A stretch of DNA of 64,000 bases from Sesamum alatum. Lineage: Eukaryota > Streptophyta > Magnoliopsida > Lamiales > Pedaliaceae. Positions 1 through 10,625 of this stretch are shown piece by piece. Position 1 is the stretch's first letter, and each line of letters starts with the position of its first letter. The position numbers and the translations under genes were made by a program. The stretch spans positions 23,740,383 to 23,804,382 of the forward strand of contig JACGWO010000005.1 of the NCBI GenBank assembly GCA_034509735.1, in the 5' to 3' direction. The notes under the pieces were generated by a model. The model made no database searches. It was not told where the DNA came from and was given only the letters and a program-made list of their open reading frames with translations.

Positions 1-740
1 ATAATAAGTGAATTCGCTACTTAAATACTCTCCCCTTGGTCCGAACGAAGGGCTTTGATCTTACGACCGATTTGGTTCTATACTTCAAGTCTGTATTCCT
101 TAAACATTCCAAAGGCGTCAGACTTGTACCTCATCAGGTAAACATAACCATACCGTGAGTGATCATCGGTAAAGGTTATGAAGTAGGAGTACCCACCTCT
201 AGCCTGAGTATTCAATGGACCACAGACGTCCGTATGGATCAAATCCAACATATCGTTGGCTAGCGTGCTTTGTCCAACAAACGATTTCTTGGTCATCTTT
301 CTCTTTAGACAGGACTCGCAGGTTGGTAGGTTGTCCAAACCGTCTATTTCTAGACTATTTGAGTCCACCAACCATCTTATCCTATCCTTAGAGATATGAA
401 CTAAACTCACGTGCTATATCTGTGCATTATCTTGATTATCATGTTTTTATTTATGTTCTGCAGTCATAATCCAATTAGACTGTTGAAGTATGTATAGACT
501 GTTTACCAATGTACTAAGAAAATGAGATACACCATCATTGATAATATAAAAGCCACTTTTATTTATGGTGAAAGAATAACCCTCCTTATCCAGGACGGGT
601 ATGGATACAGTATTCTTTATCATGCTAGGTACATAGAAACAATCATTCAGTACAATCCTAACATGACTACTAATGGCTAACTCCATTGATCCTACGGCTT
701 CCGCAGGAACGGCCCTGCCATCGCCTAGCCTTAGGATCAT
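1..740 (-). pseudogene. Ty1/copia GAG-pre-integrase and integrase remnant, cut by window edge
   Basis: Reading right to left, 740-447 encodes the stretch after the protease (LRLGDGR, then a post-protease block ending LYILQQS). After a short damaged interval, 410-78 encodes the integrase zinc-finger end (LPTCESCLKRKMTKKSF) and the start of the catalytic core: first Asp in DLIHTDVCGPL, then FITFTDDHSRYGYVYL. The stretch left of 78 still shows the second Asp motif (ALRSDQG) but in another frame, so there are at least one stop and one frameshift. The integrase would insert element cDNA into host DNA. The catalytic Glu, reverse transcriptase and RNase H, if present, lie left of the window. It belongs with the protease and gag pieces at 777-1729 and is not the same family as the copia element at 2430-6360. 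Confidence 0.85.
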
Positions 741-776
741 CTCATCGTTGGTTAGCCTTCTGCTTCTTTGCAGTGC

Positions 777-995
777 CTACAAATCATTGCAGATGTGAGC
801 ACCACATCCGGTATCCAATACCTGTGAAGCAGAATTAGTTATCATGTTTACTTCAACCACAAACATACCTGGATTGGAGAGGAGCTGTGGGCACTCCCTC
901 TTCCAATGCCCCTTTCCTTGGCAATGCATGGAAACATCATTTGCCTTGGACCGCTCAGAGCCCCGGGCCTTCCCTTTCCCTTTACCCATTCCCAC
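777..995 (-). pseudogene. Ty1/copia zinc knuckle and aspartic protease fragment
   Basis: This minus-strand fragment has a Gly/Lys-rich linker, then a nucleocapsid-type knuckle (HCQGKGHWKREC) and the protease active-site motif VLDTGCGAHIC. In the family the knuckle is CX2CX4HX4C. The first Cys is replaced here (context VSMHC), so zinc binding is probably lost. The protease keeps Asp-Thr-Gly, the half-site that forms an aspartic protease dimer and cuts the Gag-Pol polyprotein. A stop follows the motif, before the sequence resumes at 740. It lies between the gag at 1031-1729 and the integrase at 1-740 in the normal copia order gag-PR-INT. Confidence 0.8.
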
Positions 996-1030
996 TGGGG
1001 CAACAAGGGCGCCAGGAGCGCGAGCAGGGG

Positions 1031-1729
1031 CTACAACATCTTCCCCTTTCCCTTCTTCCTCTTCCAGCGTCCGGCCCTCTTGCCATTCGCCTTGGAGGTC
1101 GAAGCCTCTCCTATCAATACTGCCGACGTAGACTTGTGGGTCGGTGCCACGTATTGCACCAGCATGTTGATCAACTCATGAATAGACTTCTCAAGTCCGT
1201 TCATGTTGTAGTTTACAACAGACGGGTCATAGGACGGAGGAAACAACTGGAGGATCACGTTAATGTACGTGTCATTGTTAAGCCCAACTTTAAGGTCCTC
1301 GAGCTTCTCCACTAGGGATAGCATCTTGACCCGATGACTTTGTACAGACGATCCTTGAGTTAGCTTGGTGCTAAAGAATGCTTTTGTGGCGGCATATCTA
1401 ATATGCCTATCCGGAACCGCATAAACCTCGTTCATGCGGAGCATTATGTCGGAGACGTTGTCCAGCCTCTCATATTGCTTCTGGATGTCGTTAGACATCG
1501 AAGCTAATATGATACTGTGTACCTTTCGGTTGTCCTTATGCCATTTCTCAAATGTCAAACGTTCTTCTGGCGTGGACTCCTATGGCAAGTCGGTTGGCGA
1601 CGGCTCGTCCAAGACGTAGCCTTGGTTCTCGAAATCGAGGACAATCCTTAGGTTTCTTAGCCAGTCCGAATAGTTCATTCCGTAGAATTTATTGGTCTCA
1701 AGTATCATGGTTAAAGGATTCTTAGACAT
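1031..1729 (-). pseudogene. Ty1/copia gag (capsid) remnant
   Basis: A gag start is visible at 1729 (MSKNPLTMILETNKFYGMNY), followed by the W-x-R-N-L block normal for copia capsid proteins. A TAG stop interrupts the frame near residue 50, just before ESTPEERLTF. The frame then stays open from 1558 to 1031 with the rest of a UBN2-type gag domain and a lysine-rich end. Gag packages element RNA in virus-like particles. An in-frame stop so early means a dead copy. I see no LTR or primer-binding site upstream in 1730-2429, so the 5' end of the element is missing or unrecognisable. Confidence 0.82.
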
Positions 1730-2429
1730 ATCTATCTATCTATATCGATATAAAAGTATGAATAGAAATTTTGGTTTCTTTCTTTTTTTGTTATGCCTAA
1801 ATTGCCCCTAAAGTCCATCATTTATTTTGTAAGACTTCTTTAATCAAATGACTCTTCAACTGCATGTCTCTTGGTCTTCCATCTATATCCCTTTTCACTG
1901 ATTTGCTTTCCTTCGTAATAATTTGTTTCTCTTCAAACTGCATGTTTTCTGGTCTTCCCTTCTCCCTTTTCACTAATTGGCTAATGGAGCTTTGCCAGAA
2001 AACTTATAATTGCTTTGCAGATGGTACATGTGAAGCTGTAAATGAAGCCAATTGATCTTGCAACAACAACAGGTGGAATTAAACACAACATTGGTGGTAA
2101 GGGTAATGAAGTTGGGTGGAATAAGACTCAAATGTTTATTCTCTTTAGGGTACATTGTTGAAGTTGAGAGAGAGATTGGAACGAGGGAAACGAAGGAAAG
2201 CCATGAAAACTGCAAGGAATTTCATTCTGTTAAATCTGTTAGAGAAGGAGGGAAAACCCTAATGTTTAAATAGGCAAATTCAGGCTAACTAACTTCCTAA
2301 CCACCGCTTGTTGACATGGCCTAATGAGCGGCCGTTTAAATGACTCACTGTGCTAGCGCATAAAGCGCCCTTATACTTAAGAGCTAGGAATACAAAAAAT
2401 GTAATACATGAAACGCTATTCTTCTAGCT
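1730..2429. other. Spacer between two copia remnants
   Basis: Roughly 700 bp with no recognisable coding domain. It starts with a short CTAT microsatellite (about 1731-1746). From its position it should contain the 5' leader of the copia remnant to the left and the 3' untranslated region and 3' LTR of the copia remnant to the right, both on the minus strand. I could not find paired LTR ends, a primer-binding site or target duplications. Confidence 0.5.
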
Positions 2430-4200
2430 CTATCCAACATCCAATATGAAGTTGAGGGTTCGACTCTGTGTGTCAGCAACTTCATTATCAACAGCTTCAT
2501 CATCTTCGTTGCAGTCACTTGAGGCCTGCTGTATCTGAAGAGCCTCTCCACAAGTGGGACTGGGAGCCAAGGAAACCAGGTCCAACTTGGAGAGGAGAAG
2601 CACAAAGGACTTCAACGAGAGAAGCTTCGTGAAAAGATCGATAGGCTGGAATGAGCTGCGAATGTGGGATGGAGCAACAAACCTCTCTTTATAGGCATCA
2701 CGCACAAGATGGCAGTCAAGCTCGATGTGTTTGGGGCGTTCGTGAAATACAGGGTTCACCATGATGTGGAGGGTGGCCTTGTTATCGCAGGATAAAGCAA
2801 CAAGGTAAGGGTGATACCAAAGTCGGAGGGTAAGTACGAGATCCAGCGTAACTCACAAACGCTGGCAGCCATGCTGCGATACTCAGCTTCCACAGTGGAA
2901 CGTGACACGGTGGGATACTTCTTAGTCTTCCAGGATACCAGTGCATCCCCTAGAAAGATGCAAAAACATATGAGGGAACGACGGGAATCGAAGCATGAAG
3001 CCCAATCAGCATCGCAATACACACGAGGCTCAAATGTGTTGTGTGTAGGCATGAAAAGGCCGAGAGATGGGCACCCCTTAAGGTAGCGGACAACATGTAG
3101 GGCTGCCTTCCAATGAGCATCACAAGGTTGAAACAAGTATTGACTGAGCTGCTGCACATAGTAGGCAATATCCGGCCTGGTGAAGCTCAAGTATAAGAGG
3201 CGTCCCACCAACCTCCTATAGGAATCAGGTGTCTGAAAAAGGGATCCACAATCAGCCTTGAGCTTCAAGCCCTGCGGGAACGGGGTGGAGGCAGCCTTGG
3301 CATTGGAGAGACCAGTGTCATTGAGAATATCCATAACATACTTGGTCTGTGCGACATACAGACCCTTGGGACTTTGGGCAATCTCGAGGCCAAGGAAGTA
3401 GCGAGCAGTCCCTATGTCTTTGATGGTGAATTGATCATGAAGATGGGCCTTAACAACCAGAATATCCTCCAAAGTAGGTGTAGTGAGCAAAACATCATCC
3501 ACATATACAAGAAGAGCAATCAAACCATTTGCACAAGGTTTGGTGAAGAGGCAATGATCATGACCAGATTGGGAGAAACCAAAATCCTTCAGTTTGGAGG
3601 TGAAGTCGACATTCCACTATCTGGACGCTTGTTTCAGACCAAATAGAGACCTCTCGAGCTTATAAACCATCCCTGCTGGAACATCATAACCTTGAGGACG
3701 TGTCATGTATATGTCTTCCTCCAAATAACCATGCAAGAAGCATTGTTTATGGCAAGCTGATGGAGAGTCCAATCATAGGCTGCAACAATAGTGAGGAAAA
3801 TCCGAACGGTGACTGCCTTAGCCATAGGAGAAAAACTATCCGAATAATCAACCCCCTCAACTTGATTGAATCCTTGGCCACTAATCTGGCGTTGTATCTC
3901 TCAACAATGCCATCAGCTTTGAGTTTGGTCTTGAACACCCATTTACTCCTAATAGCCCTCTTGTCCTTGGGTAGAGGAGTTAGCCGCCAGGTACGATTCA
4001 ATTCAAGAGCATCAAGCTCAGTCTGCATAGCATTCCTCTACTCCTCATGTTTGACAGCTTCTGAAAAGGACTTAGGTTCCTGCAAAATTGAAAAGGAAGC
4101 CACAAAAGAGATGTATGCATTGTTACAAGAAAGCAGTATTGAAGGGTCAAAGGAGTGGGAGACAAATTCATTTAGCCAGGCTGGTTTCTGAGACTCCCTG
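2430..4200 (-). pseudogene. Copia reverse transcriptase and RNase H
   Basis: RT begins near 4028 with ELNRTWRLTPLPKDKRAI and the WVFKTKLKADG motif, then loses frame after RYNARLVAK. It resumes near 3650 and holds the catalytic LLVYVDDVLL box in the stretch read from 3523. RNase H follows with VYCDADWASC and STVEAEYRSMA, keeping the catalytic Asp and Glu residues, and ends at 2430 after a second shift near 2760. RT-RH copies the element RNA to DNA and removes the RNA strand. The 3010-3668 part is present a second time at 6361-7023. Confidence 0.88.
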
Positions 4201-4274
4201 GTGGATCTTCTGAGTGTAGGAGTAGGGGAAGAAGCAAATGTAAGCACATGCTCAGCAGTTGGAGGTAACTCAGG

Positions 4275-5476
4275 CTACTGGTGGGATAAAGGAGGATCAG
4301 GTGAGGAAGGATTTGGTAGATGGTGGCTAGGTGGCAATATGTCAGGTGTAGTAGCAGTAGCATGTGGACTGGAGGAAGGAAGAGGAATAGGATGTGGGGT
4401 AGCATTCTGAGGAGCAGAGGCAAAAGGAAAGATAGTTTCATGAAACCGGACATCCCTGGATATGAGAGTAGAGTAAGTGTCTAAGTCATAAAGCTTATAT
4501 GCCTTTTGACATATGGCATATCCCAATAGAATGCATCTGTGGGCTCGTGGGTGGAATTTTGATTTGTTGGGATCAAGGTTGGTAGCATTGTTGAGACAAC
4601 CAAAGGTGCGGAGATGATCATATGTAGTTGGAGAGCCATATAATTTTTCATAAGGGGATAGCCAATTTAGAAGCTGAGAAGGGGTTCTATTTATAATGTA
4701 GGTGGCTGTTAGTATTGCATCACCCCACAATTTGGTTGGGAGTGAGGCCTGGAATAGGAGGGATCTGACTACATTCAGGAGATGTCTGTGTTTTCTCTCA
4801 ACCCTCCCATTTTGTTGATGAGTATATGTGCAAGAGGTTTGATGTATGATCCCAAAGGATTGACACAAGGTAATGCACTCTTTATTGATAAACTCTGAGC
4901 CATTGTCTGATCGAAATGCCCCTGACCTTTGCATTGTGTTGGGTTTGAACTAAGATACAGAAAGAGGAAAGAATGGATGGGACCTGACTTTTGTGTTTGA
5001 GCAAGTATGTCCATAGGGATCTACTATGATCATCTAGGATAGTGAGTACAGAAACACATCCAGAGATGCTAGGGGTTCTGTAAGGCCCCCAAAGGTCTAA
5101 GTGTATGAGGTCAAAGCAGGCTGATGCTTGAGAATTACTGGAAGGAAAGGGAATGCGTGTTTGTTTAGCCAGGGAGCAGGTTTCACAGAATTGTTCATCA
5201 ATATTTCCAGTGCTAGTGCAGAAAGGTAAGGATTTTATTGCATGGAAAGAAGCATGGCCTAGCCTCCTATGCCAGGTCATGTGATTACAGCTTCCAGAAA
5301 TAGAACATGTAATGTCCCTATCTATTACAAGTTTATGAGATAAACGTGTCAGGTCTTGCTTTATGATATAAAGTTTCCTGATCATTGAGCCCACCAAGAT
5401 GTCTTGTTTAGCCCCCAGGTCCTGCAAAATACATCTGTTTTGAGTAAAGATGAAAGAGAGGGATGTATTTCTGCAA
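4275..5476 (-). pseudogene. Copia integrase (frameshifted)
   Basis: The minus strand encodes the HHCC zinc finger (WHRRLGHAS, then FCETCSLAKQ) and the catalytic core. The first Asp is in FDLIHLDLWGPY, the second in RSDNGSEF and the Glu in NGRVERKHRHLL, so all three catalytic residues survive. A frameshift near 4900-4930 separates the first Asp from the second. The downstream region (PTKLWGDAILTATYIINRTP, then a Pro/Ser-rich tail) is also typical. Integrase joins element cDNA to the genome. It is non-functional here because of the frameshift and the upstream stop. Confidence 0.88.
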
Positions 5477-5478
5477 AG

Positions 5479-6360
5479 TTAGCTTATTGATAGCAGGTTG
5501 ACAGAGAATTCAGGGATGCACTGCACATTATGGAGTGTAGTGTGTTTGGACAATTGTACTGATCCAATAAATAACACTATTTTCTTAGAACCATCAGGAA
5601 GGTGGATAGTTTGGGTGTGTGAAGGTGTATGATATGAATTGAAGAGAGTGACATCTGCACAGATTGTAGCTCCCGAGTCAATTATCCAACAACTCAAATC
5701 AATTTCAGAGGTGCTGGAAACTTTACCTGCAAAGTTTGAATCCAGATGTGCATAGTTGGCAAAGCTGTTGATTGGATCTAAAGGGGAGCTAGCCTTAACC
5801 ATCTTCAACAATTCAGAGACAAGCTCAGACACATTAGTGTTGGCATCACCTCCTGCATTCCCTGACTTGCAATCCACATTTTCTACTAGCCCTTTGTTCT
5901 GCTGCCCCTTTCTTTTCTTATCCATTAGTGTCTTATACCAATCAGGCACGCCATGTATCTGGAAGCATGTATTTTGAGAGTGGCCTGGTTTGTTACAATG
6001 AGCACATACCAGTCCTCTTTTGTCCACATAGGTCTTCTTCTTAGTGCCAAATCTGTCCACGCCTTCTCTTCTGTTCTCTTTTAAGGCAGTTTGGCAAGCG
6101 ATGTTAGGTGAGGATTCAGTGTTACCCGAACGTTGCTCCTCCACCACATAGATCATTGAAAAAACTTTCTCAATGCCAGGTAACGGATCCATCATCAAAA
6201 TCTGACTGCGCTCACTATCATATGCTTCATGCAGACCCATCAAGAACTGCGTCAGTTGGGTGGACATAGCACGATCAGCAATAGCTTGGTTAACTCCAAG
6301 AGTGCAGCTTCCATAGGTGCACTTTGGAGGAGGTGCCAGGCACATTAATTCATTCCACAA
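5479..6360 (-). pseudogene. Copia gag C-terminal half, zinc knuckle and protease
   Basis: The frame starts in mid-gag with NELMCLAPPPKC and continues through the copia gag signature QFLMGLHEAYDSERSQIL and LPGIEKVFSMI. A complete CCHC knuckle follows (CAHCNKPGHSQNTC), then a linker and the aspartic protease site CWIIDSGATICADV with its Asp-Ser-Gly triad. The frame ends at LLSIS followed by TAA, where the family continues with a Lys, so a single-base change (AAA to TAA) probably created the stop. About half of gag is missing at the 6360 junction. Confidence 0.88.
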
Positions 6361-7023
6361 TCATCATCGCAATACACACGAGGCTCAAATGTGCTGTGTG
6401 CAGGCATGAAAAGGCCGAGAGATGGGCACCCCTTAAGGTAGCGGACAACATGTAGGGTTGCCTTCCAGTGAGCATCACAAGGTTGAGACAAGTATTAACT
6501 GAGCTGCTGCACATAGTAGGCAATATCCGGCCTGGTGAAGCTCAAGTATAAGAGGTGTCCCACCAACCTCCTATAGGAATCAGGTGTCTGAAAAAGGGAT
6601 CCACAATCAGTCTTGAGCTTCAGGCATTGCAAGAACGGGGTGGAGGCAACCTTGGCATTAGAGACACTAGTGTCACTGAGAATATCCATAACATATTTGG
6701 TCTGTGCGACATATAGACCCTTGGGACTTCGGGCAATCTCGAGGCCAAGGAAGTAGCGAGCAACCCCTATGTCTTTGATGGTAAATTGATCATGAAGATA
6801 GGCCTTAACAGCCTGAATATCCTCCAAAGCAGGTGCAGTGAACAGAACATCATCCACATATACAAGAAGAGCAATTAGACCATTTGCACAAGGTTTGGTG
6901 AAGAGGCAATGATCATGACCAGATTGGGAGAAACCAAAATCCTTCAGTTTGGAGGTGAATTCGACATTCCACTGTCTAGAGGCTTGTTTCAGACCATATA
7001 GAGACCTCTCGAGCTTACAAACC
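6361..7023 (-). mobile_element. Extra copy of copia RT/RNase H segment
   Basis: This 663-bp stretch matches 3010-3668 nearly base for base in the same orientation. Read on the minus strand it begins at KLERSLYGLKQASRQW, includes the catalytic LLVYVDDVLF and ends inside RNase H just after EPRVYCD. It is fused directly to mid-gag of the element at 2430-6360. To its right, homology stops within the codons before KLERSL, where Tat-type sequence begins. It is a fragment of a second copia copy, left by unequal recombination or template switching. Confidence 0.87.
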
Positions 7024-7450
7024 TGGAAAAGGCCAAGTTGATTTAATAGACTTGTCAAAGGTCTAAAATCAATTAAATCAACCTGCAAGAAGTCTCAAGT
7101 TAATTCAATTGAGTTGAAAAAGATCGAGGCTTGAAAAAGACGAAGTTGATTTAATTGACCCATAAAAGGTTTGAAGCCAATTACACCAACCTTAAAAAGA
7201 TCAAAGTTGACAAAGGCAATTAGATCGATGGAAGTAAGGTCGAAATGCAGAAAGCATGAAGGTAAGTAATAGCAAGAGCACAAACAGTCGATTAATCAAA
7301 CTTCTACTATTCCCATTCAAAAAGCTTGCCCAGAGGCAATACATGGACAAAAGATATTTTTTAGATCGATGGACCATCTCGATCGCTATGGCAGAGAATT
7401 ACAAGTCAGATGGTCGATTGATCTGAACAAAAGGAAAAACTTCATAAAGC
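7024..7450. repeat. Degenerate short repeats in Tat 3' region
   Basis: The stretch repeats variants of a unit built around aag(a/g)(t/c)(c/g)(a/g)aagttgatttaatt, with spacers of roughly 45-55 bp, most clearly at 7025-7210. It occupies the same place, between pol and the antisense gene, as the repeat-rich block at 35860-36200 in the other Tat element, although the sequences differ. No coding potential is visible. Confidence 0.45.
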
Positions 7451-8062
7451 TTAAAGGGGATGCATAGCTCCCTCGATCTCATCTATTAGAACATCAAATT
7501 CGTTGGGTTCAGCAGCAGGAGGCTCCTCCACATTGGGAATTTGTAGCTTGGCATCCAAAGTGGGGTTGAGGCGGTTTTGGTCAAAGCCTTCAACAAATCC
7601 ACCCAAAGTTTTGATTTGCGAATGACATAGTTCAGAGGCATCGATGGTGGATCATACGATCTTGATCTCCAAAGCGATCCCAAAAGCAGAAGACTTCAAA
7701 AAATCATGGGTAGCCTCCATACGAGTTCCAGCTAGTAGAGCCTTATGCTTGTCAGATGCGAGGTACCTGGCACGACCTTCAACAAGTCCTTCCTCCAATC
7801 CTTCTGCACGACCTCAATCGTAGCCCTTCTTCTCACCTTCGTCTAAGGCTTTCAGCCGTGCATTCACAACTTCATTTGCAGATCTTTGAAGTTGAGCCTC
7901 CAAATCTGCGACCTTCGCATCACTCGAGGCCTTCATCTCTAACAGTTAAACCTTTAGGGCCTCGACCTCGGATTTAAGGGTTGTGTTTGTCGAGACCAAA
8001 GCTTTCTTATCCTCACGGAAGGTAAAACATTTCAAGGACAGGTTATGGCTAAAAGCGCAGGC

Positions 8063-8138
8063 CTACAAAAGGCTCGTATTAGAAATACTAAAGAAGAAAA
8101 GAGGCGAAACTAAGTAAAGAAATCGCAGAAAGGAGTAC
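8063..8138 (-). other. Intron 2 of antisense gene, copy 1
   Basis: A 76-bp GT-AG intron on the minus strand: donor ATGCAG|GTACTC at 8138, acceptor CCTTTTGTAG ending at 8063, resuming with the codons for ACAFSHNLSLKC. Copy 2 has a 73-bp intron (34807-34879) at the equivalent codon, followed by ASAFGHNLALKC. Confidence 0.78.
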
Positions 8139-8840
8139 CTGCATTATGCAACGATTGACGTGTTCTTCGACCTTGGTGTGTGATTGACGATCTAATAGGG
8201 CTTGATCGCAGCCGCAAAGAATTGCTTTGAACATCTCCCAGGAGTCTTGTCCGACATGCGTCCTCAAGGTAGAGCTTTGGTCAGAGATGGCCCAATCTGG
8301 GATGCATTTTTCACCCACCATTTCGGCAACCCACTGAGAGGGAGTGTGCAGCTCCTCGCGGTTAGACTTCCACCAATTCTGAATCTCTTGAAGCATTTTG
8401 AAGCCCTCAACTTCGTCTGTATCCTTCAGTGCCTTCTTTTGTGCCTTGTCACTAGAGCAGGATTTGCTCTTCTTGCTCTTATTCTTATGCTTTCTCTTAC
8501 GCTTCTTTGATTTTGAAGGCTCCTCATCACCCTCCCTATGACTTGGCTCGACCTCAGTATCTTTCGAACCTGAAGCGGCAGTAGAGATAACTTAGGGGGT
8601 AGGGGTGCGAGGAGGGGAGCCATGTACGATGTCGATCGACTCAGGAGTTGGCTCAATAGTGGCTCGTGGGTAGCCAAAACTTGATGCAATTCGCTGGCAG
8701 TACACTCGGCACGGTTCTCCGCAGAGGGGTTGCTGATGAGCTACCTTCAGTCCCCTTAAATTCAGCTAGGACATGAGGGGAAAGTGTACCTCGCAATGCG
8801 CAAATGCAATTAAGAGTCCGACCATTCATGACGCACTCAC

Positions 8841-8914
8841 CTGCAAAGTTAAGGTTTTCAAGTTAGACGAATATGACAGAGAGATACAAAAAATGATGCA
8901 AAAGTTGAGATCAC
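8841..8914 (-). other. Intron 1 of antisense gene, copy 1
   Basis: A 74-bp GT-AG intron on the minus strand: donor CCCTAG|GTGATC at 8914, acceptor AACTTTGCAG ending at 8841. It falls right after the motif SPAPLRV.GSL, the same place as the 77-bp intron 34029-34105 of copy 2. Joining the exons keeps the protein alignment continuous. Confidence 0.75.
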
Positions 8915-10006
8915 CTAGGGAACCCCTAACTCGGAGAGGGGCTGAAGTGAGACCCGCAAGCTTTAGCACTTGTTCATATAAAATTGGGCTTGTAATAATA
9001 TAAAGTTATCGTCTGAATCAGGTCGCCCTCCAGGCCACCTCCTTGAGTTACTAGGGACGATTTAGTGATCCGCCATTCGGTTGGGAAAGGCCAATGGTAA
9101 CCCCGAGGAGGTCGAATAAAAATGAACCTTTCCTTTCAAGGCCTAGTGTTCGAAGGAAGATCATCTAAAAACCTACACTTGGGTCGTGTAACAAGATAAA
9201 AGAAGCCACTCTCCCCCGACTTAACTGATTTCGAGAAATTGTACAAAGACCAAAAGTTATTGAAAGAAGGTTCAAGGTTGTAAAAACGCATCAGGACTAT
9301 GAACAAAATCATATGGCGAATGGAATTGGGAACTAGCTTCATGGGGTAGACATTTAAACCCCTTAAGATCCGCGACACAGGTCGAGTAAGAGGAAAGTGA
9401 AGACCATCGTCGAGATGACCAAGTGAAAAAACACAGAAGCCGTAGGGAGGTCGATGCATTCTATTGAAGGATCTTGGGAGAAGGACTTTGTAATCATGAG
9501 GGATAAAGAACTTGGTTTTAAGGCGATCAATGGGCGTCTGGACCTCGCCAACTTGGCTGCCTAAGGATTTCTATCTAGCATACTTTGGAACCTAACAGTG
9601 GTAGGAACTTCATCAAGCTCGAGGGCAGCTACCTCATGGTCGATCTCTAATTGATTATCCCTAACATCTTCAGGTTCAACTCCTATGGTTCGATGTCTAA
9701 AGCATGTTGAATTTCTAAAGAGGCATTTCCAATGGCTGCAGGAGTGACTGGGGAGTCGCTTTCTATGATCTCCATGTGTGGTTCAATGACTATGACCTCA
9801 GGGAAAATCGCGGTCGATGTACCAGCCACATGCGAAGGGACACTAGGTCCGACATGTTCCATGGACTAAGGAGAATTCGCAGAGGAGCTAGAAGAGGCCA
9901 TCGAGGATACCTTTGAAAATAGGAGACCGAGGGTTGAGATCGCTGGAGACCTTGAGTGCAGGAGAGCAAAATGTTGACAGGCAAGAAATGAAGTCAAATG
10001 GGCGAG

Positions 10007-10016
10007 TATTTATAGG
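10007..10016 (-). promoter_or_regulatory. TATA box of antisense gene, copy 1
   Basis: The minus strand reads CCTATAAATACTCGCCCATT about 105 bp upstream of the antisense ATG (9901) and about 145 bp from the 3' LTR. Copy 2 has CCTATATATAGGCGGTCCAT at the equivalent position, and both continue with TTGAC. The shared box and flank argue for a dedicated promoter. Confidence 0.6.
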
Positions 10017-10144
10017 ATAAGATTATGAAAAGGCGTATCCAAAAACGAAGGGCCGTCATGATGCCACGTCACTTTAATCAACGGTTCGTAGTGATGATTT
10101 AAGAAAGAGGCGTTTTGACTTCTTCAAGGACAATAACTTGCACT

Positions 10145-10159
10145 GGAAGAGGTGGGGAA
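10145..10159 (+). other. Polypurine tract of Tat element
   Basis: GGAAGAGGTGGGGAA lies immediately before the LTR start TGATGGGG. This is the expected site where RNase H leaves the primer for plus-strand DNA synthesis. The complete element has AGAAGTGGGGGACTAA in the same place, followed by the same LTR start. Confidence 0.7.
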
Positions 10160-10625
10160 TGATGGGGGTTATCTCACTATTACCTAAAATACCCTTGAAG
10201 AGGGTAGAAATTACGCTAATGCCACCAAGATCCACGCACTTTTGAGTGGGGTCGGATATCCTCGATCCGACCCAAATTGGCGACCCGACGACGTAGGCCT
10301 CTCGAGGGCTGTCGACCCTCCAGTAGGAAATCACCAGGATTGTGCCATGTAGACCAGATAAATCCATACACATGGCCTTATAAATAGCTGTCGTTCTTAT
10401 TTATTATGGGTATCTGCATTTATTACCGCTTGCACTACTCTTGATCGATTATCTCTATCTCGAACACACTCTGACTTAAGCATCGGAGAATCTTCGCCGG
10501 GGACCATCTCGGCTAACCTCACGTTTGCTCTCTTCTCAGGGACCTCATTGTCTGGGACAAGTTGCTAGATCGAGTTTGCCGAGGATTCTTGGAGACACAA
10601 CTTTGACTATGCCCGAGGTCGAGCA
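10160..10625 (+). repeat. 3' LTR of Tat-type element
   Basis: The LTR starts TGATGGGG after the polypurine tract. It holds a TATA box (TATAAATA at about 10380) and the leader motif TGACTTAAGCATCGGAG shared with the LTRs at 30221 and 41462, then the GCCGGGGACC block common in Tat LTRs. The 3' end is less certain: the last likely CA is at 10624-10625. No target duplication can be checked because the 5' end of the element is lost. Confidence 0.72.

Larger units (their letters stand above)
2430..6360 (-). mobile_element. Degenerate Ty1/copia retrotransposon body (gag-PR-INT-RT-RH)
   Basis: The minus strand holds the copia domain order: gag end and zinc knuckle, protease, GAG-pre-integrase, integrase, reverse transcriptase and RNase H. 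INT before RT identifies Ty1/copia rather than Ty3/gypsy. The gag N-terminus is absent: at 6360 the sequence switches abruptly to a second copy of this element's own RT region. Stops and frameshifts fall between protease and integrase, inside integrase and inside RT, so it cannot make a full polyprotein. No flanking LTR pair is visible. Confidence 0.9.
7451..9901 (-). pseudogene. Antisense accessory gene of Tat element, PF04195-like, three exons (copy 1)
   Basis: Read on the minus strand, an ATG at 9901 opens a Ser-rich start, followed by the PF04195 'putative gypsy type transposon' region (RMHRPPYGFCVFSLGHLDDG, HFPLTRPV, MKLVPNSIRHMILFIVLM, FNNFWSLY, PWKERFIFIRPPRG). Introns follow at 8914-8841 and 8138-8063, both GT-AG. 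Exon 2 has a basic tract (KSKKRKRKHKNKSK) and NWWKSNREELHTPS. Exon 3 is an Ala/Glu/Lys-rich coiled coil ending at the TAA at 7451. Introns and domains align with copy 2 at 30998-35491. Several stops interrupt exon 1 (for example near residue 12 and again near 9600-9700), so this is a pseudogene. Its function is unknown; a DNA- or capsid-associated nuclear role is only a guess from the basic tract and coiled coil. Confidence 0.78.
7024..10625 (+). mobile_element. 3' part of a Tat-lineage Ty3/gypsy element (5' truncated)
   Basis: The pieces, in order on the plus strand, are a degenerate repeat-rich region (7024-7450), an antisense gene (7451-9901, minus strand), a polypurine tract (10145-10159) and an LTR starting TGATGGGG (10160). 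This matches the layout between pol and the 3' LTR of the complete element at 30221-41959, but in the opposite orientation and well diverged. Gag and pol, expected to the left, are missing. The copia fragment ending at 7023 sits at the truncation. Confidence 0.8.

Noticed and set aside
887..1315. Plus-strand open frame of 142 codons over the copia gag/zinc-knuckle region
   Set aside because: It is the reverse of a recognisable minus-strand gag; the protein is low-complexity and matches nothing.
3700..4191. Plus-strand open frame of 163 codons
   Set aside because: It lies opposite the copia RT start (WVFKTKLKADG); an antisense shadow.
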